The position numbers were made by a program, and so were the translations under genes. A DNA stretch of 64,000 bases from Leucobacter chinensis. GTDB lineage: Bacteria; Actinomycetota; Actinomycetes; Actinomycetales; Microbacteriaceae. Positions 49,853-58,729 of this stretch are shown here, in pieces. The notes beneath the pieces are model-generated. The model saw only the letters and a program-made list of their open reading frames with translations. It did not search any database and had not been told where the DNA came from. The stretch spans positions 186,001-250,000 of the forward strand of contig NZ_JAHQZR010000002.1 in assembly GCF_019049105.1 (NCBI RefSeq), in the 5' to 3' direction. The first letter of the stretch is position 1. Each line of letters begins with the position of its first letter.

Positions 49853-50804
49853 CGACCGGAGCCGAAACGTTGCCGCCCTCGGCAGCAGGCGCAGGCCACA
49901 CCGCTTCGGGCGCATCGAGGGTGCCACTCTCACTCAACTGCGCCACAACGCGGCGAATGTGCACGTCGAGCGCGGCTCCCGCGATCCACGCCGCGTGCAG
50001 GGGAATGCGCAGCTCTCGCCCTCGCCACGAGAGTGGCTTACTCGTGAGCCCGAACAGCGCGGGCTCACCGCTGAGCATGCAGAGCCCACCGTGCTTTGCG
50101 GCATAAGCCTGGGCCACCTCTGGCAACGAGAACACCCTTCCGAACCGCGGCGCGACACCATCGGCAACACACGCGACCTCAACGGCGCCTCGCACCCCGC
50201 GATAGTGTTCGACGGCAACGACTGGCGCCCACTCAAGCACCCTCACGTCGAGGTGCCGGGCCCCAGCTTCGCCGACCCCATGATCAGCGAGAAGGTCGCC
50301 GGTTGCCTCGGTAAACTGAGCCGTCAGCGGGATCGTGCCGAGCACCGTGTGCGAGAGCTCCTGCGGTGGCACCGCGGTACCGATCGCGATGTCGCACGCC
50401 CCCTCCCGCAGCATCTCAAGCACCTCATCGGCTGGGGCCGTGACGATACGGGCAGTCGCCACCTTGCCCTCAGCGATGAGCGGTGCGATGATGTGCCTCG
50501 CGGTCTCTGGAGGGCAGGCAATGACGAGCTGCGACTCAGGGCTCGCGACCTGCGTGCGCACGACCTCTTCGAGCTGCGCGGTCGCGAGCAACACCTTGCG
50601 GGTGTGCGGCAAGAAGTCACGCCCGGCCCGCGTGAGCGTGAGGCGGTACCCGCTACGGTCGAAGAGCTCGACCCCGGTCGTTCGTTCAAGCTCTTTGAGC
50701 TGGCGCGAGAGGGCCGGCTGCGTCACGTGCAACTCGGCCGAGGCCGCCGATAGCGACCCCAGCCGAGCAACGGCCTCGAAGCAACTGAGCAATTTGATTT
50801 GCAC
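49842..50804 (-). CDS. LysR family transcriptional regulator
   Basis: 320 residues: the N-terminal winged HTH (LLSCFEAVARLGSLSAASAELHVTQPALSRQLKELERTTGVELFDR) and a periplasmic-binding-like effector domain. GTG 50804 with GGGAGG upstream is the start; an upstream Arg-rich extension is rejected because it runs into the intergenic region. It is the third gene of the amidohydrolase copy 2 - MFS - LysR run (38-nt gap after the MFS gene), an arrangement that suggests control of that run. Confidence 0.88.
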   Translation of the reverse strand: MQIKLLSCFEAVARLGSLSAASAELHVTQPALSRQLKELERTTGVELFDRSGYRLTLTRAGRDFLPHTRKVLLATAQLEEVVRTQVASPESQLVIACPPETARHIIAPLIAEGKVATARIVTAPADEVLEMLREGACDIAIGTAVPPQELSHTVLGTIPLTAQFTEATGDLLADHGVGEAGARHLDVRVLEWAPVVAVEHYRGVRGAVEVACVADGVAPRFGRVFSLPEVAQAYAAKHGGLCMLSGEPALFGLTSKPLSWRGRELRIPLHAAWIAGAALDVHIRRVVAQLSESGTLDAPEAVWPAPAAEGGNVSAPVASD

Positions 50805-50842
50805 CGGGCCCTCCCACCAATGAGACAATACCTGCCTAGATT

Positions 50843-52183
50843 TTACCCGATGTCTTCCCCGACGACAGCGATGCCAGCGGTCTCGGCACCCGTGCGCAGG
50901 TTTCGGGAGCGCGACGAGATCCACACGCTCAGAATCGTCAACGCGATGAGCAGCATATAGAAGCCAACGAGCGGCCAGTATGAACCGTTGCTCGCGTTCC
51001 AGAGCGCGAAACCGATCGTCGGCACGAAGCCCGCGACAACGCTCGTGAGGTTGGTCGAGAGCGCAAGGCCGCTGTACTGCAGGCGAGGCGGAAAGAGGTC
51101 ACTCAAGAGCGCACCTGCGGGAGCGTACATTGTCACCCCGAATATCGGAGCGATCGCGAGCGCGCAGAGCATGAACGCGGGAACCCCGGTGTCGACGAGC
51201 ATGAACAGCAGCGGCGCATACGCGAGCGTCACAAAGCCACCGATCATCATGACACGCGCCGAACCAAACCGGTCGGCGAGGCGCCCATACCAGGGCGTCA
51301 CGACGAGCTGAATGGTCGCACCAACAATCGAGCTCCCGATGATGGGAGCGGGGTCCTGCCCCTTCGATGCCACCCAGGCGATCATGAAGGTCGTCATGAA
51401 GAAGTAACCTGCCATGCCAAAGAGATAGACTCCGGCGCCGAGCAGCACACGGCCCGGAGCCTCGCGAAAGATCTGCAGCGCTGGGTAGCTCTCAACCTCG
51501 GCCTCAACGACGAGCTTTTGAAACTCGGGCGTCTCTTCGATGCGCAGGCGAATCCAGATGCCGATGGCCACAAGTACGAACGCTGCGAGGAACGGCAGCC
51601 GCCAGCCCCAAGAGACAAATGATTCGTGCGGCAAAAGCATCACGAGCATGAAAGCGCCCGACGACGCGATTGTGCCAGCGGGCGAGCCAAGCTGCACGAT
51701 CGACGCATAGAAGCCACGACGGTGCGGCGGCGCGTACTCGATCGCGAGCAGTGTCGCCCCGGTCCACTCACCCGAGGCCGAGAGCCCTTGCCCAATCCTG
51801 AAGAGTAGCAGCATGATGGGTGCCGCGATCCCGATTGCGGCGTAGCTCGGCAAGAGCCCGATTCCGCCCGTACACACGCCCATGAGAATGAGGGTGATGA
51901 GCAGTGCGGTGCGACGCCCGTAGCGGTCACCGATGTGAGAGAACACGATCGCGCCGAGTGGCCTCGTGAGAAAGCCCGCGGCGAAAGTGAGCAGCGACAG
52001 CGTTGTCGCATGAGCGAGGTCATCTCCCGCGTAGAAGACCTGCTGAAACACGGCCGCAGCAGCCGTTCCGTACAAGAAAAAGTCGTACCACTCGAGGGCA
52101 TTGCCCACGAAGGCGGCCCAGGCGATTCGGCGAACACTCGCCTCTGAAACGGCCCCCGCTGGGGCCTCAGTTGATGCAGACAT
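50843..52183 (-). CDS. MFS transporter, metabolite:H+ symporter type
   Basis: 446 residues, 12 membrane helices. WAAFVGNALEWYDFFLYGTAAAAVF (helix 1), the motif GDRYGRRTALLITLILMG, FRIGQGLSASGEWTGATLLAIEYAPPHRRGFY and RIEETPEFQKL are hallmarks of the MHS/proline-shikimate-type subfamily. The ATG 52183 follows AAAGGACAACG; a 13-residue upstream extension is unlikely. 35 nt downstream of amidohydrolase copy 2, it probably brings that enzyme's substrate in. Confidence 0.9.
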   Translation of the reverse strand: MSASTEAPAGAVSEASVRRIAWAAFVGNALEWYDFFLYGTAAAAVFQQVFYAGDDLAHATTLSLLTFAAGFLTRPLGAIVFSHIGDRYGRRTALLITLILMGVCTGGIGLLPSYAAIGIAAPIMLLLFRIGQGLSASGEWTGATLLAIEYAPPHRRGFYASIVQLGSPAGTIASSGAFMLVMLLPHESFVSWGWRLPFLAAFVLVAIGIWIRLRIEETPEFQKLVVEAEVESYPALQIFREAPGRVLLGAGVYLFGMAGYFFMTTFMIAWVASKGQDPAPIIGSSIVGATIQLVVTPWYGRLADRFGSARVMMIGGFVTLAYAPLLFMLVDTGVPAFMLCALAIAPIFGVTMYAPAGALLSDLFPPRLQYSGLALSTNLTSVVAGFVPTIGFALWNASNGSYWPLVGFYMLLIALTILSVWISSRSRNLRTGAETAGIAVVGEDIG

Positions 52184-52218
52184 CGTTGTCCTTTCGTGCA
52201 GTGTGAAGTCGTGCTCTG

Positions 52219-53850
52219 TCACTTCTCGTGGGTGAAGGCGCCGCCGACGATCGTCGCCTCAACCGTCATGTCACCGAACGACTCGGCCGGAGCCGTGAGC
52301 GGGTCACGGTCGAGCACGGTGAAATCGGCGACGTATCCCTCGCGAACCCTGCCCTTCCACCCTTCGGTGCCTTCTGCGTACGCACTTCCCTGCGTGTACG
52401 ACAGCAGCGCCTGCTCAACCGTGACCCGCTCTTCGGGAGCAACCGTACGCTCGTCAGGAGCGACTCTGCGCACCATGTCGGCAATGCCCTTGAGCGGATC
52501 GCCGTCGCTGATCGGAGCATCAGAGCTGCCCGCGGGAACCATTCCAAGATCGAGCAGCGAGCGGATCGGAAACACCTGATCGACCCGATGATCGCCGAGA
52601 CACCTGCGGTAGCCGTGACCAAACTGACCGATGAAGCGACTCTGTGGCACCGGCACGACCCCGAGCGCAGCGGCTCTTGCGACAAGGCCCGGCTCGACGA
52701 GCGAGAAGTGCTCGATTCTGGGTCTGAACTGCACGAGGGTGCTGACCGGGGCAAGCTCTTCGAGAATCTTGATGACGAGCTCGGCCGTCGAATCGCCCAT
52801 CGCGTGAATCGCGAGTTGCCACCCGGCACGATCGGCCTCAAACATCATGTCCCGCAGGTCGTCTGGAAGGTACTGCAAGAGCCCCCGGTTGCCCGGCTCG
52901 TGCTCGTAATCTTCGCTCACGAAGGCCGAACGGCCCGACAGCGAGCCGTCGGCAATGATTTTGACTGGGCCAAGCCGAAGCCGCTCGTCGCCAAACCCGG
53001 TGCGCGCGCCAAGCCCACCAGCTCTGGCCCACACCCCGGGAGCCTGTTCGACGCGGTTCAGACCATCGATGAGCGGCATCACGGTTGCCCGCACCCGCAG
53101 CGCTCCCGCTTCGCGGGCGCGCTGATATGCCAGTAGATCATCGTGACGTGACCCCGGCAGTGCCCCTGGGGCGCAGATGCCCGGCTCCGCGATGCTCGTG
53201 AGCCCCATCGCGGCAGCGGCAGCGCTCGCTGCACCGATTGCTGTGGTCTGCTGCTCAAGCGTGGTGGAGGGAAGCGCGCCGGTCACGAGTTCGCGAGCGG
53301 TTTCGATGAGAAGCCCCGTCGCCGATCCGCTCCCATCGATCGCAATTTCACCGCCAACGGGCGCTTGTCCGGGGTGCTCTACATCGAGGCCAGCCGCGAT
53401 AAACGCGGCAGTGTTCGCGACCGCAAGATGGCCACACTGGTGAGAGAGAAAGACCGGCCGGCCGTTTGCCCGGCGATCGAGCTCACGCCGGTCGGGGTGT
53501 GCGCCGAGATCGAGCGAGTAGTAGCCGTGGCCGAGAATCCATGAGCCCTCAGGCACCACCCTCGCCCGCTCTTCGATCGCAAGGTAAAGCTCTTCGAGCG
53601 ACGAGATGCGCCCTGGCCCCAGGTACAGTGACTCGAGCTGGCGACCGTAGTAACTCAGGTGAAAGTGTGCGTCGTTGAGCCCAGGAACCACGTGCGCCCC
53701 GCCGAGGTCGACCACCTCGGTTGCGGCGAGCGCCTGGGCTGCCTCGCCGATCGCGACGATACGGCCCCCGCTCACCGCCACCTGGTCTGTCGCAGCGTCT
53801 GCCCCAAGCCCCACAAAATGAGCATTTTCAAAGCGAACATCACAGCGCAT
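52219..53850 (-). CDS. YtcJ-type amidohydrolase, copy 2
   Basis: 543 residues, amidohydrolase-3 superfamily. Metal motif VVPGLNDAHFHLSYYG near residue 54, DGSLSGRSAFVSEDY near residue 305, WQLAIHAMGDSTAELV, RPRIEHFSLVEPG and VPAGSSDAPISDGDPL with the catalytic Asp are present. ATG 53850 follows AGGGG; 13 extra upstream codons are unlikely. First of three co-directional genes (with MFS and LysR). It shares its fold and layout with copy 1 but is clearly diverged, so a different substrate is likely. Confidence 0.88.
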   Translation of the reverse strand: MRCDVRFENAHFVGLGADAATDQVAVSGGRIVAIGEAAQALAATEVVDLGGAHVVPGLNDAHFHLSYYGRQLESLYLGPGRISSLEELYLAIEERARVVPEGSWILGHGYYSLDLGAHPDRRELDRRANGRPVFLSHQCGHLAVANTAAFIAAGLDVEHPGQAPVGGEIAIDGSGSATGLLIETARELVTGALPSTTLEQQTTAIGAASAAAAAMGLTSIAEPGICAPGALPGSRHDDLLAYQRAREAGALRVRATVMPLIDGLNRVEQAPGVWARAGGLGARTGFGDERLRLGPVKIIADGSLSGRSAFVSEDYEHEPGNRGLLQYLPDDLRDMMFEADRAGWQLAIHAMGDSTAELVIKILEELAPVSTLVQFRPRIEHFSLVEPGLVARAAALGVVPVPQSRFIGQFGHGYRRCLGDHRVDQVFPIRSLLDLGMVPAGSSDAPISDGDPLKGIADMVRRVAPDERTVAPEERVTVEQALLSYTQGSAYAEGTEGWKGRVREGYVADFTVLDRDPLTAPAESFGDMTVEATIVGGAFTHEK

Positions 53851-54007
53851 ATCGACCCCTGTTTCTCCATTAAAACGTGATGATTTCACCCTATTGCGGA
53901 GCTTCAGAGAGAGATATTGCCGAGTCTTGGGCGACTCGTTGCCGAAACGGCATAGAGCACGCCGGAGCTTTCTTCACACCGGCCGGTGGCGTGTCCGCAC
54001 TGCCGCC

Positions 54008-54499
54008 TTACCCCAGCGGGAAGATGAGCAGGCTACTCGACGCCGTCGCGACGACCTTGCCTTGTTTGTCGAGCACTTCGCCCTCGGCAAAGGCCACGCG
54101 CCGTCCCGGCTTCGTCACCCTCCCATTGATGGTAAGGGGCCCGCTCTCTTTCGTCACGGGGCGTAGGTAGTTAATCTTGATCTCGATTGAGGTGTAGCCG
54201 ACCCCCGCGGGCAGCGTCGTGTGGGCCGCGCAGCCGAGAGCCGAGTCGAGCAGTGTGCAGACAAGGCCACCGTGCACCGCACCAATCGGGTTGTAGTGCG
54301 ACTCATCGGGCTCGCTCACAAAGGTCACCGTTCCCTCGCCCACCTCGGTGAGCTGCATCGCAGCGTGGGCGGCAATCGGCGCCCCGGGCAGTTCGCCCGC
54401 CTGCATCTTGCGCAGGTAGTCGATACCCGAAAGGCGAGGCATCGCTTCGAGGGCCTCGGTGGGGTCTTGCCAGGTAATGGTTTTCTCACGGTGCGTCAT
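54008..54499 (-). CDS. PaaI-type hotdog thioesterase
   Basis: 163 residues with the hotdog thioesterase signature NPIGAVHGGLVCTLLDSALGCAAHTTLP (about residues 75-102) and INYLRPVTKESGPLTINGRV. Expected to hydrolyse acyl-CoA thioesters, often aryl-acyl-CoA. Start ATG 54499 has AAGGA upstream; the longer frame is rejected. Divergent from an HxlR regulator with a shared palindrome in the promoter gap. Confidence 0.88.
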   Translation of the reverse strand: MTHREKTITWQDPTEALEAMPRLSGIDYLRKMQAGELPGAPIAAHAAMQLTEVGEGTVTFVSEPDESHYNPIGAVHGGLVCTLLDSALGCAAHTTLPAGVGYTSIEIKINYLRPVTKESGPLTINGRVTKPGRRVAFAEGEVLDKQGKVVATASSSLLIFPLG

Positions 54500-54553
54500 C
54501 GCAATCCTTCGTTTCAAGGCCGGCTTGCCAGCGGTTGCTGGCTTCATCCCTAG

Positions 54554-54580
54554 CTGGCTTGTATAATCAAAGTTAGCCAG
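54554..54580. promoter_or_regulatory. HxlR operator candidate with -10 element
   Basis: CTGGCT (54554-54559) and AGCCAG (54575-54580) flank a consensus TATAAT (54562-54567) that would serve the HxlR gene. The divergent spacing fits joint control of the thioesterase and the regulator. Confidence 0.6.
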
Positions 54581-54612
54581 TTCGGCTACCACGTGTCAAC
54601 CAAAGGAGCACC

Positions 54613-55119
54613 ATGCAGTGGCTCAACTACGACGCCTCAAACTGCTCGGTCAAGCGAGCACTCGAAATGGTTGGCGAGAAGTGGACGCTGCTCATCTTGC
54701 GCGAAGCATTCAACGGCATTCATCGCTTCGATGAAATACGAGACCACCTAGGGGTCTCAGACTCGGTATTGGCTGACCGCCTGCACAAGCTCGTCACCGC
54801 CGGCATCCTCCACGCCGTCGAATACCAGGAGCCCGGCATGCGCGCTCGCCGCGAGTACGAGCTCACCCCCAAGGGCAGCGACCTGTTTCCCGTCATCATC
54901 GCTCTGCTCACCTGGGGCGACAAGTACTACGCTGACGAGGCTGGCCCCGCGATCACCGTCACGCACCGAGGCTGCGGATCGCCGCTTTCAAGCGCCGTGC
55001 AGTGCGAGAACGGCCATACGATCGCCGCCGCTCACGAAGGCAAGGCGGCACCTGGGCCGGGAGCGCTGATATCAGGTAGCGCCGAGACTAGAGCAGCTGA
55101 TGCTGCCGCCGTTCAATAA
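54613..55119 (+). CDS. HxlR family transcriptional regulator
   Basis: 168 residues; CSVKRALEMVGEKWTLLILREAFNGIHRFDEIRDHLGVSDSVLADRLHKLVTAGIL is the HxlR winged helix with its N-terminal Cys (Cys11), a residue used for redox or electrophile sensing in some relatives. The C-terminal part carries CGSPLSSAVQCENGH, two further cysteines that might bind metal, and an Ala-rich tail. AAAGGAG precedes ATG 54613. The end overlaps the convergent Lrp gene by 32 nt. Confidence 0.9.
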   Translation: MQWLNYDASNCSVKRALEMVGEKWTLLILREAFNGIHRFDEIRDHLGVSDSVLADRLHKLVTAGILHAVEYQEPGMRARREYELTPKGSDLFPVIIALLTWGDKYYADEAGPAITVTHRGCGSPLSSAVQCENGHTIAAAHEGKAAPGPGALISGSAETRAADAAAVQ

Positions 55120-55540
55120 GTTCTCGCAACACAATCGAGGTTGAAGTACGAATCACTCCGCGACAATCGAGTATTTTCTGGGTAATGCGGTAAATGTCGT
55201 CTGAATCACGGGCGACAACCTCGAGGGCGAGGTCACTGCCACCGGAGACCACGAGGCACTCGATAATCTCGGGAATCTGCTCGAGGTCGGAGATCATATG
55301 GTTCAGCAACTCTTGATCGGTCTCGACCGTGATTTTCGCCCGCATCGGCCACCCCAGGGCAGTCGGGTCAATGCGTAGCGAGTGCGCCCGCAGCGTTGCG
55401 GCGTTCTGCAACCGCTCGATTCGCGCTTGCACCGTGCCGCGCGCAAGACCGAGGCGCTGTGAGAGTGCTTGAACCGTGGCCCTTGGGTCATGTTCGAGGG
55501 CAGCAAGAATACGGCGATCAGTGGCGTCGAGTTCACTCAT
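55088..55540 (-). CDS. Lrp/AsnC family regulator
   Basis: 150 residues: an N-terminal HTH (MSELDATDRRILAALEHDPRATVQALSQRLGLARGTVQARIERL) and a C-terminal RAM/effector domain (IPEIIECLVVSGGSDLALEVVARDSDDIYRI). ATG 55540 gives the standard family length; upstream codons are not family-like. It is divergent from an amino acid dehydrogenase and almost certainly its regulator, with a TTGATCA palindrome in the gap. Confidence 0.92.
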   Translation of the reverse strand: MSELDATDRRILAALEHDPRATVQALSQRLGLARGTVQARIERLQNAATLRAHSLRIDPTALGWPMRAKITVETDQELLNHMISDLEQIPEIIECLVVSGGSDLALEVVARDSDDIYRITQKILDCRGVIRTSTSIVLRELIERRQHQLL

Positions 55541-55573
55541 ACTGATCAGAATAGCGCCCCAAACCCCGAATAG

Positions 55574-55590
55574 ATTGATCATTATGATCA
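55574..55590. promoter_or_regulatory. Lrp-type operator palindrome
   Basis: TTGATCA-TTA-TGATCAA is a perfect 17-bp palindrome in the 138-nt gap between the lrp-like and dehydrogenase genes; another TGATCA lies at 55543-55548. Confidence 0.65.
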
Positions 55591-55678
55591 ATAAGAAGTT
55601 GACCTCTTGCACAAAACGTAAAAAGGTACTGAGATCGTCGGTAGGCACACCACCATCAACGAAGAGGAATAGGTCACT

Positions 55679-56725
55679 ATGCAGTCAGTTTTTGCCACGT
55701 TCGATCACGAGCAGCTCACGGTCGCGACGGGTACCCGCTCGGGTCTCACCATCGCCGTAGCCCTTCACAGCACGACCCTCGGCCCCGCGCTTGGCGGTTG
55801 CAGACTGTGGAGCTACGACAGCCGTGACGATGCCGTGGCCGACGCCCTGCGCCTCGCCGACGGCATGACCTCGAAGAACGCGCTCGCAGGCCTCAGCTCG
55901 GGTGGCGGCAAGGCCGTTATCGCTCTCGCGCCAGGGCAGACGCTGAGCCCCGAAGAACGCCACGCAGCATTCCTCGACCTGGGCGACATCATCGAAAAGC
56001 TCGGCGGGCTCTACAAAACGGCAGAAGACGTCGGCACCACTGCGGCCGACATGGCAAGCGTCTCTGAGCGCACCAAGCACGTGGTCGGGTTGCCTGCGGG
56101 CCAAGGCGGGCTCGGCGACCCCGGCGCATACACGGCTCGTGGCGTTCACGCCGCACTGCAAGAGACACTGCGCCGACTCACTGGCGACGCTTCGGCGAAC
56201 GGCCGGCGCATCACAATCGTTGGCCTCGGCCACGTCGGCTCGGCACTCGCGACCCAGCTCGCTTCAGAAGGCGCAAGCCTCACACTGTCAGACATCAACA
56301 CCGCGAAGAAGTCACTCGCCGACGAACTCGGCGCAGAGTGGGTCTCGCCCGATAATGCGCACACCGTCGAGGCTGATGTATTCATGCCCGCGGGCGTTGG
56401 CGGAATGCTCACCGCAAAGGTCATCAGCGAGCTCAACGCCCGCGCCGTCGTCGGCCCCGCAAACAACCAGCTCGCAGAGCCTTCAGGCGCCGAGGCGCTC
56501 GCAGCGCGCGAAATCCTCTACGCGCCCGACTACCTCGTGAATGCTGGCGGCGTGATTTACCTCGGCGCCGAAGACGCGTCGATCGATGAGAAAATCGAGC
56601 GCATCGACGCCATCGGCCAAACACTCTCAGAGGTGTTCGATGAGGCTCAGGCTTCGGGCATCACCACGATCGAGGCCGCTGACCGCCTCGTGCAACAGCG
56701 TCTCCAGGCGGTGGTGACGGCGTAG
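55679..56725 (+). CDS. Leu/Val/Phe-type amino acid dehydrogenase
   Basis: Reversible NAD+-linked oxidative deamination of a hydrophobic amino acid to its 2-oxo acid. 348 residues: LGPALGGCRLW near residue 34, MTSKNALAGLSSGGGKAVI near residue 62 with the two catalytic lysines, DVGTTAADMASV, and a Rossmann domain starting ITIVGLGHVGSALATQL near residue 180. Length fits leucine/valine dehydrogenases rather than glutamate dehydrogenase. Divergent from an Lrp-type gene, which fits control by amino acid supply. A hairpin follows. Confidence 0.9.
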   Translation: MQSVFATFDHEQLTVATGTRSGLTIAVALHSTTLGPALGGCRLWSYDSRDDAVADALRLADGMTSKNALAGLSSGGGKAVIALAPGQTLSPEERHAAFLDLGDIIEKLGGLYKTAEDVGTTAADMASVSERTKHVVGLPAGQGGLGDPGAYTARGVHAALQETLRRLTGDASANGRRITIVGLGHVGSALATQLASEGASLTLSDINTAKKSLADELGAEWVSPDNAHTVEADVFMPAGVGGMLTAKVISELNARAVVGPANNQLAEPSGAEALAAREILYAPDYLVNAGGVIYLGAEDASIDEKIERIDAIGQTLSEVFDEAQASGITTIEAADRLVQQRLQAVVTA

Positions 56726-56728
56726 TCA

Positions 56729-56765
56729 ATCACTCCTGAGGCGGCATCGCCAGGCAATGAGTGAT
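56729..56765 (+). terminator. Hairpin after the amino acid dehydrogenase
   Basis: ATCACTC (56729-56735) pairs with GAGTGAT (56759-56765), and inside it GGCG-GCAT-CGCC with flanking CCT/AGG extends the stem. It precedes the serine hydrolase start by about 20 nt. Confidence 0.55.
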
Positions 56766-56785
56766 CGAGGGTTCCAACGCTCTTC

Positions 56786-57670
56786 GTGCATAATAATGAG
56801 ATGGCCCGCGCGCAAGACATTCTCGACACACTCATCGACGCGGCAGAGACCGATGGTTTTCGCGCGAAAGGCATGCACGTGCTCGTGGGCGACGACACTG
56901 CATCGCACCTGTGGCACAACGACACACGCCGCGATGTGCAGTCGGTCGCAAAAGCCGTCTGCGTCATCGCCGCCGCAATGGCTGCCGACGAGGGAATCTT
57001 CGATGTTGACGGCCCGGTGTCGCAGTACTTCCCGAACGTCACGCTCGGCGAGGGCGTCGAGCACGTCACGGTACGGCACCTGCTCTCGATGACGAGTGGA
57101 ATCGACCTGCCGTGGTCGCCAACTCTCATGACCGACTGGCCCGACCTCGCACACGAGTTCCTCTCGCGAGCGACGCAGGGCAGAGCCTTTCAGTACTCGA
57201 ACGCGAGCACGTACACGGCAATGCGAGCCCTCGCAACGGCGGTCGGCGACGTCTCGACGTGGGTGAACTCACGCCTCTTCGAGCCACTTGGCATTCAGGA
57301 GCCGCACTGGGATCGCTGCCCGGGCGGCTGGGTGACCGCGGGAGGCGGGCTGCATCTGCGTCTCGAAGAGCTCGCGCGCTTTGCTCGGCTCATTCGCGAC
57401 GGTGGCACGTGGCAGGGCACTCGCCTTGTTGACGAGAAGTGGATCACGGCGATGCACTCGAACTGGACAGCCTGCGAGGGCCCTCGTGGTTACGAGCGGT
57501 ACGCGCTCGCGGGTTGGGACGGCCCCGGAGCGGCGTGGCGGCTCCACGGGGCCTATGGCCAGCTCGTGCTCTTCACAGGCGACGCGGTCATCACCGTAAC
57601 GGCCGACGACCACGAGGGCGCAGACCTTATGTGCGAACGAATCGTGAACGCGGTCAGGCCCGCCGCATGA
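56786..57670 (+). CDS. Serine hydrolase of the beta-lactamase/DD-peptidase (SxxK) family
   Basis: 294 residues, no signal peptide, so probably cytoplasmic. Catalytic motifs: SVAK (Ser53-Lys56), HLLSMTSGI, YSN (Tyr137-Asn139) and a late LHGAYGQ segment in place of the third motif. This is the class C/esterase-like group that hydrolyses esters or amides; it is not evidence of drug resistance. Starts GTG 56786 or ATG 56801 are possible. Its stop overlaps the downstream AraC start as ATGA, and an iron-uptake set follows, so it might process a siderophore or its ester (inference only). Confidence 0.82.
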   Translation: MHNNEMARAQDILDTLIDAAETDGFRAKGMHVLVGDDTASHLWHNDTRRDVQSVAKAVCVIAAAMAADEGIFDVDGPVSQYFPNVTLGEGVEHVTVRHLLSMTSGIDLPWSPTLMTDWPDLAHEFLSRATQGRAFQYSNASTYTAMRALATAVGDVSTWVNSRLFEPLGIQEPHWDRCPGGWVTAGGGLHLRLEELARFARLIRDGGTWQGTRLVDEKWITAMHSNWTACEGPRGYERYALAGWDGPGAAWRLHGAYGQLVLFTGDAVITVTADDHEGADLMCERIVNAVRPAA

Positions 57671-58500
57671 CGACACCCTCCCGCGGGGCGTGGGCTCGCG
57701 AGCCCCACACCTTCATCGTCGACGAGGTTGACTCGCCCACGAGCGTCGAGCCCCCTTTCAGCATTGCCGTCGAACGGGCCTTCATTCCGGTACCCCTCGA
57801 GTTTGAGCCCCACTCGCACCGACTGCACGAGCTTGTGTGGGTGTGCAACGGAACCATGACCGTGAAGCTGCCCGACCGCGTGGTCACGATTCCCGAGGGC
57901 CAAGGGCTGTGGATCCCTGCGCACACCGTGCACTCAGGTCGTGTCACGGCGGGGGCCTCACTCATCGACGCCCTCTTCGAACCAGCCCGATCGCCACTCG
58001 ATTTTGCCGAGCCGGCTGCGGTGCACATCACTCCCCTGGTTGCGAGCCTGCTCACGCACCTCGAGCAGGCCGATCTCTCGCCCGACGAGAGACAGCGCGC
58101 AGAGGCCGTCGTGTTCGACGTTGTCGAGCCTTCACCGCACCAGCTGAGCCTCAGGCTTCCGGGCGAAGGGCATATCACCGTGATCGTCGAGGCGCTCGTG
58201 CAAGATCCCACCAATACCCAATCTCTCGCCGAGTGGGCCGAGCAAGTGGGCATCAGTGATCGAACCGTGGCGAGACTCTTTCGCAAGCACACGGGCCTCT
58301 CCTTCTTGCAGTGGCGCCAGGTGCTTCGCATACACCACGCCGTCGCACTCCTCAGCGAAGGCTTCTCGGTGAACGAGACTTCAGAGCGGCTCGGTTTCTC
58401 TCAGCCGAGCACCTTTATCGCTTCGTTCAAGCGCGTGCTGGGTACGACCCCTGGCTCCTACACTTCAACAGTGTCTGATTCGCCACATTCCATGTCGTGA
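57667..58500 (+). CDS. AraC family regulator of iron locus B
   Basis: 277 residues: a cupin-like sensor (about 35-100, FEPHSHRLHELVWVCNGTMTVKLPDRVVTIPEGQGLWIPAHTVHSG) and a C-terminal double HTH (SLAEWAEQVGISDRTVARLFRKHTGLSFLQWRQVLRIHHAV ... ETSERLGFSQPSTFIASFKRVLGTTPGSY). ATG 57667 overlaps the hydrolase stop. It is followed after 229 nt by the locus B uptake genes, so it is probably their activator, like the tandem AraC protein of locus A. The GSY ending is shared with that protein's second module. Confidence 0.88.
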   Translation: MTTPSRGAWAREPHTFIVDEVDSPTSVEPPFSIAVERAFIPVPLEFEPHSHRLHELVWVCNGTMTVKLPDRVVTIPEGQGLWIPAHTVHSGRVTAGASLIDALFEPARSPLDFAEPAAVHITPLVASLLTHLEQADLSPDERQRAEAVVFDVVEPSPHQLSLRLPGEGHITVIVEALVQDPTNTQSLAEWAEQVGISDRTVARLFRKHTGLSFLQWRQVLRIHHAVALLSEGFSVNETSERLGFSQPSTFIASFKRVLGTTPGSYTSTVSDSPHSMS

Positions 58501-58540
58501 TTACTTGATTGCGCATTGATTTGAGCGCGGCTACTCTTGG

Positions 58541-58559
58541 TGAAGCAAGGCTGCCCTAA
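58541..58559. promoter_or_regulatory. Second DtxR/IdeR-type iron box candidate
   Basis: TGAAGCAAGGCTGCCCTAA matches the iron-box consensus at 13 of 19 positions, and its complement shares TTAGG..AGCCTT with the locus A box. It lies just after a possible promoter (TTGCGC 58509-58514, 17 bp, TACTCT 58532-58537) and before the locus B uptake genes. Confidence 0.5.
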
Positions 58560-58729
58560 TTCACATCAGACTTAACGCATGATGCATTGGGCCCTGTTTC
58601 GTGCCAACATTTTGAGCGCAGGAGCCCCTCATCACTACCCCATTTCTTTCTGCCCAGTCAGCGGAGCCATCACCCTCGCTCGGTGGCCCCGGGCGCGCAG
58701 CGAGTTCCCTCCTCGCCGAGGGACTCACG

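Noticed and set aside
53977-53988. 12-bp palindrome CACCGGCCGGTG after the thioesterase gene
   Set aside because: Such GC palindromes occur by chance in this composition, and it is not at a promoter; no T tract supports a terminator.
56786-57670. Beta-lactam resistance gene
   Set aside because: The SxxK hydrolase has no signal peptide and an atypical third motif; context is iron uptake, not cell-wall drug resistance.
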